The notes under the pieces were generated by a model. It did not search any database and had not been told where the DNA came from. It saw nothing but the letters and a program-made list of their open reading frames with translations. The position numbers were made by a program, and so were the translations under genes. DNA of 64,000 nucleotides from Streptomyces cyaneofuscatus (lineage in GTDB: Bacteria; Actinomycetota; Actinomycetes; Streptomycetales; Streptomycetaceae), in NCBI RefSeq assembly GCF_000718135.1, contig NZ_JOEM01000006.1, positions 186,001-250,000 of the forward strand. The letters are read 5' to 3'. The stretch's first letter is position 1, and the number at the start of each line of letters is the position of its first letter. This document shows positions 58,759 through 64,000 of the stretch, piece after piece.

Positions 58759-61700
58759 ATGCCCGATGAGAAGAAGCTCGCCGAATACCTGAAGTGGGTC
58801 ACCGCCGACCTGCAGAAGGCCCGCCACCGCATCACGGAGCTGGAGTCCGGGCGGAGCGAGCCCATCGCCATCGTGGGCATGGCGTGCCGCTACCCCGGCG
58901 GTGTCGCCTCGGCCGACGACCTGTGGCAGCTGGTCCGGGACGGCCGTGACGGCATCTCGGAGTTCCCCACCGACCGGGGGTGGGACCTGGACGGCCTGTA
59001 CGACGCCGACCCGGACACGCCCGGCACCTCGTACACCCGGGAAGGCGGCTTCCTGGACGGGGCGGCCGACTTCGACGCCGGCTTCTTCGGCATCTCGCCG
59101 CGTGAGGCGGTCGCGATGGACCCGCAGCAGCGGGTGCTGCTGGAGACGGCCTGGGAGACCTTCGAGCAGGCCGGGATCGACCCGACCTCGCTGGAGACCT
59201 CCAAGGTCGGGGTGTTCGTGGGCTCGGTGGACCAGACGTACCTCGGTCTGGAGGGGCCCTCGGACCTGGAGGGCTACCTGATGACGGGCAAGCTCAGCAG
59301 CGTCGTGTCGGGGCGGGTCTCCTACTCGCTCGGCTTCGAGGGTCCGGCCGTGACCGTGGACACCGCCTGCTCCTCGTCGCTGGTGGCGCTGCACCTCGCC
59401 GCCCAGTCGGTGCGCAGCGGTGAGTCGTCGCTGGCCCTGGCCGGCGGGGTGACGATCAGCGGGACGCCGGGCGGGTTCGTCGACTTCTCCCGGCAGCGCG
59501 GCCTCGCGGAGGACGGCCGGTGCAAGTCCTTCGCGGGAGCGGCCGACGGGACGAGCTGGTCGGAGGGGGTGGGGCTGCTCCTGGTGGAGCGGCTGTCCGA
59601 CGCGGTGCGGCGCGGCCACCGGGTGCTGGCGGTCCTCCGGTCGACGGCGGTCAACCAGGACGGCGCGTCCAACGGGCTGACCGCGCCCAGCGGTCCGTCC
59701 CAGGAGCGGGTGATCCGGCAGGCGCTCGCGGAGGCCCGGCTGGACTCCTCCGACGTGGACGCGGTCGAGGCGCACGGCACCGGTACCCGGCTCGGCGACC
59801 CCATCGAGGCGCAGGCGCTGCTGGCGACCTACGGGGCGGCGCGCCCGGCGGAGCCGCTCTGGCTGGGCTCCCTGAAGTCGAACATCGGGCACTCCGTCGC
59901 GGCGGCCGGGGTGGGCGGTGTGATCAAGATGGTGCAGGCCATCCGGCACGGCGTCCTGCCCCGCACGCTCCACGTCGACGAGCCCACCCCGCTGGTCGAC
60001 TGGTCGGCGGGGGCGGTGGAGCTGCTCACCGAGGAACGCGCCTGGCCGGAGACCGGCAGGCCCCGACGGGCCGCCGTATCCGCGTTCGGCGTGAGCGGCA
60101 CCAACGCGCACGTGATCCTGGAGCAGGCACCACGGCAGGAGGAGCCGGCCACCGAGGGCACCCCGGGCGGGGACCAACTCCCCGTCGCTGCTTGGGCGTT
60201 GTCGGCGAAGGCGGCGGACGGGCTGCGGGCCCAGGCCCGCCGGCTGCTCTCCCACGTCGAGCGGCACCCCGGCCTCTCCGTACCGGACGTCGCCCATTCC
60301 CTGGTCACCGCCCGGGCCGCGCTGGAGCACCGGGCCGTGGTGGTGGGCACGGACCGCGACGAGCTGCTGGAGGGGCTGCGCTCGTTCGCCCTGGACGAGG
60401 CGGGCTCCACCTCGCCGTCGGATGTGGCGCGGCCGGGGAGGCTGGGCTTCCTCTTCACCGGCCAGGGCAGCCAGCGGCCGGCCATGGGGCTGGAACTGCG
60501 GGCGGCCTACCCGGTGTTCGCCGAGGCGTTCGACGCGGTGTGCGCCGAGGCCGACCCGTATCTGGACCGCCCGCTGCGCGAGGTCATCGAGACCGGCGAC
60601 CGGCTGGACGAGACCGGGTACGCGCAGCCGGCCCTGTTCGCGTTCGAGGTCGCGCTGGCCCGGCTGGCCGAGTCGTGGGGGGTGCGGCCCGACTTCGTCG
60701 CCGGGCATTCGGTGGGGGAGCTGGCCGCCGCCCATATCGCGGGCGTCCTGAGCCTCGCCGACGCGACCGCCGTGGTCACCGCCCGGGGCCGGCTGATGCA
60801 GGCGCTGCCGGCCGGCGGGGCGATGGTGGCGCTCCAGGCGACGGTCGAGGAGGTGGAGCCGCTGCTCGCCGCCCGTGCGGGGCGGGTGGGCATCGCGGCG
60901 GTCAACGGGCCCACCTCCACGGTGGTTTCGGGCGACGAGGACGTGGTCGCCGACATCGCCGCGACCGTACGGGCCTGGGGGCGGGCCACCAAGCGGCTGA
61001 CGGTCAGCCACGCGTTCCACTCGCCGCGGATGGAGCCGATGCTGGAGGAGTTCGGCACGGTGGTGCGCGGGGTGACCTTCGGCGCCCCGGCCGTTCCGCT
61101 GGTCTCCTCGGTGACCGGCCGCATCGCCACCGAGGAGGAGCTGCGCTCCCCCGACTACTGGATCGACCAGGTCCGCCGGCCGGTGATGTTCCTGGAGGTG
61201 GTGCGGACTCTGGCGGCACAGCAGGTGAACACGCTGCTGGAGGTGGGCCCGTCCGGGGTCCTGTCGGCGATGGTCGACGACTGCCTGCCCGGCGGTGCGG
61301 CGGTCCTGCCGGTGGCCGCCGTACGGTCCGGCCGGCCCGAGCCGCACGCCGTGGTCCACGCGCTGGGCCGGCTGTGGAGCGCGGGGGTGCCGGTGGAGTG
61401 GACGGCGCTCTTCGCCCCGGCAACCCCGCACCGGGTGGAACTGCCGACCTACGCGTTCCAGCGGGAGCGGTACTGGGTGGAGGCGTCGGCCCCCGCCGAA
61501 GGCCCCCGCTCCGGCGGGCCGGTGGCGGACCATCCGCTGCTGGACGGGGTGGTGGAGGTGGCCGGCCGGGACGAGCTGGTGTTCACCGGCCGGCTGTCGG
61601 CGCGGGCCGAGCCCTGGTTCGAGGGGCACCGGCTGTTCGGCTCCCCGGTGGTGCCCTCGTCGGCGCTGCTGGACATGGTGGTGCGGGCGGGCGACGAGGT

Positions 61701-64000
61701 GGGCTGCCCGGTCGTCGACGAGCTGGTGGTGGACCGGCCGGTGGTCCTTCCCGAGCGCAACCCGCTGCGGGTGCAGATCACGGTGGGCCAGCCGGACGGG
61801 GCCGGTGCGCGGCCCTTCACCGTCCACACGGCGGGTGAAGGGGTGCGTCCCGCGTGGACGGCCTGCGCCTCGGGGGTGCTCGGCACGGGCGGCCGCGCCC
61901 TGCCCTTCACCATCGGCACGTGGTCGCCTGCCGACGCCGAACCACTCCCCGTACCGGAGAAGGCCCCGGAGGGCGACGGCGTCGGTTCACCGTCCGGGCC
62001 CGGGGCCGCCGGCCTGGTCGCGCTCTGGCGCCGGGAAGGCGAGCTGTTCGCCGAGGCCCGGCTGGAGCCGGGCGCCTCCGCCGACGGCTTCGGGCTGCAC
62101 CCCGCGCTGCTTGACGCGGCGCTACGGGCCGCCGGGCTCGCCTCCGGGCAGCCGGTCGCCGTGGCCGAGTGGCGGGGCGTACGGCTGCACGCGGTGGGCG
62201 CCACCTCGGTCCGGGTTCGGATCACGCCGGGCGACGACGGCGCGGTGGCGCTGCTCGTCGCGGACGGGTCGGGCCGGCCCGTCGCCTCCGCCGATGCGGT
62301 CCGCGTCCGCCCGGTCACCGAGGACGCGGTCGCCACCGCGCGGACGCGTCCTCAGGACTCCCTGTTCGAGCTCGGCTGGAAGCCGCTCGCGCTGTCCCCG
62401 CTCGGCGGCGACGCCGCCTGGGCGGTGCTTGACACCGGCAGCGGCGACCTCGGGCTCTCCCGTGGCCAGCGGTTCGACGACGTGGACGCGGCCCTGGACT
62501 CGCCGGGCGCGTTCGGGGCGCTGCTCGCCCCGTTCGTGTTCCCGCAGGACGGTGACGTACCGGCAGGGGTACGGGAGGCCACCGGGCGGGCGCTGGCGCT
62601 CGCGCAGCGGTGGCCGACCGACGACCGGGCCGCCGACACCCCGCTGGTGGTGGTGACCCGGGGCGCGGTGTCCGCGGGCGGGTCGGGCGTGAGCGATCTC
62701 GTCGCGGCGCCCCTGTGGGGTCTGCTGCGGTCGGCGCAGTCGGAGATGCCGGGCCGGATCGTCCTGGTCGACCTCGACGACGACCCGGCCTCGGTGGCGG
62801 CGCTGGCGGCGGTGATCGCCTCCGGGGAGCCGCAGGTCGCGGTCCGGGGCGGGGCGGCGTCCGTCCCGCGCCTGGAGCGGACCACTCCGGCGCGGGGAGG
62901 GTACCCGGAGGCGGGACCGTGGAACTCCGGCGGTACGGTCCTGATCACCGGCGGCACCGGCGCCCTCGGGGCCCTGTTCGCCCGCCACCTCACCCGGGTG
63001 CACGGCGTCTCCCACCTGCTGCTCGTCAGCCGCAGCGGCCCGGCGGCCCCGGGCGCGGGCGCGCTCGCCGACGACCTGGCCCGGCTCGGCGCGAAGGTGA
63101 CCATCACCGCCTGCGACACCGCCGACCGGGAGGCGCTCGCCGCCCTGCTGGCCGCCATCCCCGCCGAGCACCCGCTGACCGGGGTGGTGCACACCGCCGG
63201 TGTGCTCGACGACGCCCTGATCCCGGCGCTCTCCTCCGAGCAGCTGGCGGGCGTCCTGCGGCCCAAGGTGGACGCGGCGTGGCACCTGCACGAGCTGACG
63301 GCCGGTCATGACCTGTCGGCGTTCGTCCTGTTCTCCTCCATCGCCGGGGTCGTGGGCGGCCCCGGCCAGTCCTCGTACGCGGCGGCCAACGTCTTCCTGG
63401 ACGCCCTGGCCGCGCACCGCGCCGAGCAGGGTTTGGCCGCGACCTCGCTCGCCTGGGGGCTGTGGGACTCCGCGCAGGGCATGGGCGGGCACCTGAGCGC
63501 CGCCGACCTCAAGCGGATCGCCCGCACCGGTCTGCTGCCGGTCACCGAGGAGGACGGCCCGCGCCTGCTGGACACCGCCCTCGGCCTGCGCCGCCCGGCG
63601 CTGGTGGCCTCGCCCCTGGACGTGGCCGCCCTGCGCGCCCGCCCCGGCGAGACCCCGGCCGTCTTCGGCGCGCTGGCCCCGGCCGCCTCCCGCGCCTCCG
63701 TACGGGAGGACGGCGACGGGCCCGGGTCGCTGGTGGAGCGTCTCGGCCTCCTGCCGGAGGGGCGGCGGCAGGAGGCCGTGGCCTCGTTCGTCCGCACCCA
63801 GGTCGCCCTGGTGCTGGGCCACGCCGACCCGGAGACCGTCGATGTGGACCGGCTCTTCTCCGAGCTCGGCTTCGACTCCCTCGTCTCGGTGGAGCTGCGC
63901 AACCGTCTCAACGCCGCGACAGGACTGCGCCTCTCGCCGTCGGTGGTCTTCGAGCACGCCACGCCCGCGCTGCTGACCAAGCACCTGCACTCCGAGCTGT
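58759..64000 (+). CDS. Type I modular PKS, module 4 (KS-AT-DH-KR-ACP), runs past window end
   Basis: At least 1747 residues visible, no stop before the window edge. An N-terminal docking coiled coil ([26 protein letters not shown]) leads into KS about 34-460 (Cys204), AT of malonyl type (GHSVGE with Ser651, HAFH at 751), DH (His957 in [10 protein letters not shown], Asp1119), KR (GGTGALG from 1398, B-type LDD, Tyr1540) and ACP (Ser1707). The DH keeps the HxxxGxxxxP motif, but the residue four after the Asp is Arg rather than His/Gln. No ER lies between DH and KR. ATG 58759 is chosen; GTG 58747 in frame is closer to the GAGGAG ribosome-binding site and cannot be excluded. Further modules are expected after this ACP or in a downstream gene. 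Confidence 0.92.
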   Translation, partial: MPDEKKLAEYLKWVTADLQKARHRITELESGRSEPIAIVGMACRYPGGVASADDLWQLVRDGRDGISEFPTDRGWDLDGLYDADPDTPGTSYTREGGFLDGAADFDAGFFGISPREAVAMDPQQRVLLETAWETFEQAGIDPTSLETSKVGVFVGSVDQTYLGLEGPSDLEGYLMTGKLSSVVSGRVSYSLGFEGPAVTVDTACSSSLVALHLAAQSVRSGESSLALAGGVTISGTPGGFVDFSRQRGLAEDGRCKSFAGAADGTSWSEGVGLLLVERLSDAVRRGHRVLAVLRSTAVNQDGASNGLTAPSGPSQERVIRQALAEARLDSSDVDAVEAHGTGTRLGDPIEAQALLATYGAARPAEPLWLGSLKSNIGHSVAAAGVGGVIKMVQAIRHGVLPRTLHVDEPTPLVDWSAGAVELLTEERAWPETGRPRRAAVSAFGVSGTNAHVILEQAPRQEEPATEGTPGGDQLPVAAWALSAKAADGLRAQARRLLSHVERHPGLSVPDVAHSLVTARAALEHRAVVVGTDRDELLEGLRSFALDEAGSTSPSDVARPGRLGFLFTGQGSQRPAMGLELRAAYPVFAEAFDAVCAEADPYLDRPLREVIETGDRLDETGYAQPALFAFEVALARLAESWGVRPDFVAGHSVGELAAAHIAGVLSLADATAVVTARGRLMQALPAGGAMVALQATVEEVEPLLAARAGRVGIAAVNGPTSTVVSGDEDVVADIAATVRAWGRATKRLTVSHAFHSPRMEPMLEEFGTVVRGVTFGAPAVPLVSSVTGRIATEEELRSPDYWIDQVRRPVMFLEVVRTLAAQQVNTLLEVGPSGVLSAMVDDCLPGGAAVLPVAAVRSGRPEPHAVVHALGRLWSAGVPVEWTALFAPATPHRVELPTYAFQRERYWVEASAPAEGPRSGGPVADHPLLDGVVEVAGRDELVFTGRLSARAEPWFEGHRLFGSPVVPSSALLDMVVRAGDEVGCPVVDELVVDRPVVLPERNPLRVQITVGQPDGAGARPFTVHTAGEGVRPAWTACASGVLGTGGRALPFTIGTWSPADAEPLPVPEKAPEGDGVGSPSGPGAAGLVALWRREGELFAEARLEPGASADGFGLHPALLDAALRAAGLASGQPVAVAEWRGVRLHAVGATSVRVRITPGDDGAVALLVADGSGRPVASADAVRVRPVTEDAVATARTRPQDSLFELGWKPLALSPLGGDAAWAVLDTGSGDLGLSRGQRFDDVDAALDSPGAFGALLAPFVFPQDGDVPAGVREATGRALALAQRWPTDDRAADTPLVVVTRGAVSAGGSGVSDLVAAPLWGLLRSAQSEMPGRIVLVDLDDDPASVAALAAVIASGEPQVAVRGGAASVPRLERTTPARGGYPEAGPWNSGGTVLITGGTGALGALFARHLTRVHGVSHLLLVSRSGPAAPGAGALADDLARLGAKVTITACDTADREALAALLAAIPAEHPLTGVVHTAGVLDDALIPALSSEQLAGVLRPKVDAAWHLHELTAGHDLSAFVLFSSIAGVVGGPGQSSYAAANVFLDALAAHRAEQGLAATSLAWGLWDSAQGMGGHLSAADLKRIARTGLLPVTEEDGPRLLDTALGLRRPALVASPLDVAALRARPGETPAVFGALAPAASRASVREDGDGPGSLVERLGLLPEGRRQEAVASFVRTQVALVLGHADPETVDVDRLFSELGFDSLVSVELRNRLNAATGLRLSPSVVFEHATPALLTKHLHSEL

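Overview
The window is chromosomal DNA from a Streptomyces (or very close actinomycete). Support: very high GC with G/C-biased third codon positions, a WhiB-family regulator, and a left-flank order (two ArsA-like ATPases, wblA, class A penicillin-binding protein, YqeY-like protein, metallophosphoesterase) that I recognise from the S. coelicolor SCO3577-SCO3582 region. An asd/ask pair with a neighbouring sigma factor lies further right.

Layout. (1) 1-7241: conserved core genes. (2) 7362-23798: a tRNA-Pro(CGG) gene whose 3' half is the attachment site of an integrated, apparently complete integrative and conjugative element (AICE) of the pSAM2 type, flanked by perfect 46-bp direct repeats (7394-7439 and 23753-23798; about 16.4 kb). 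The left half carries, on the minus strand, int-xis-rep, small spread/transfer membrane proteins, a DUF2637 protein, an FtsK-type TraSA translocase and a small conserved protein. Next comes a regulatory block: PP2C-like phosphatase, HTH protein with a large sensor-like C-terminal domain, GHKL ATP-binding protein and XRE/DUF5753 regulator. The cargo half is visibly less GC-rich and encodes a compact minus-strand operon HerA ATPase - NurA nuclease - D12-class adenine methyltransferase. I consider this the most interesting candidate system here: a probable methylation-associated defence or DNA-processing cassette. (3) 23799-26300: a decayed gene next to attR and a small winged-HTH/membrane-protein pair. 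(4) 26315-37238: housekeeping and accessory genes: secreted SGNH hydrolase, NTF2-like protein, methyltransferase, S9 peptidase, SURF1, membrane protein plus SigE-family sigma factor, asd-ask, and a divergent MerR/PPOX-oxidoreductase pair. (5) 37311-64000: the beginning of a type I modular polyketide synthase cluster: a class III aminotransferase, then three PKS genes in a row, the last cut by the window edge.

How the genes work together. In the element, short GTCTAG boxes (paired in two regions, repeated singly in another) lie in front of the rep-xis-int operon, the tra operon, the HTH gene and the GHKL gene, suggesting one repressor controls excision/replication, transfer and itself. In the PKS, the first protein has a KSQ loading module (catalytic Cys replaced by Gln) with a malonyl-type AT, then two malonyl DH-KR modules. 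The second protein is a methylmalonyl module with a KR and a degenerate DH. The third is a malonyl KS-AT-DH-KR-ACP module continuing off the window. By collinearity this predicts an acetyl-started 2,4-hexadienoyl unit extended to a 3-hydroxy-2-methyl-4,6-dienoyl intermediate; this is inference and the final product cannot be named.
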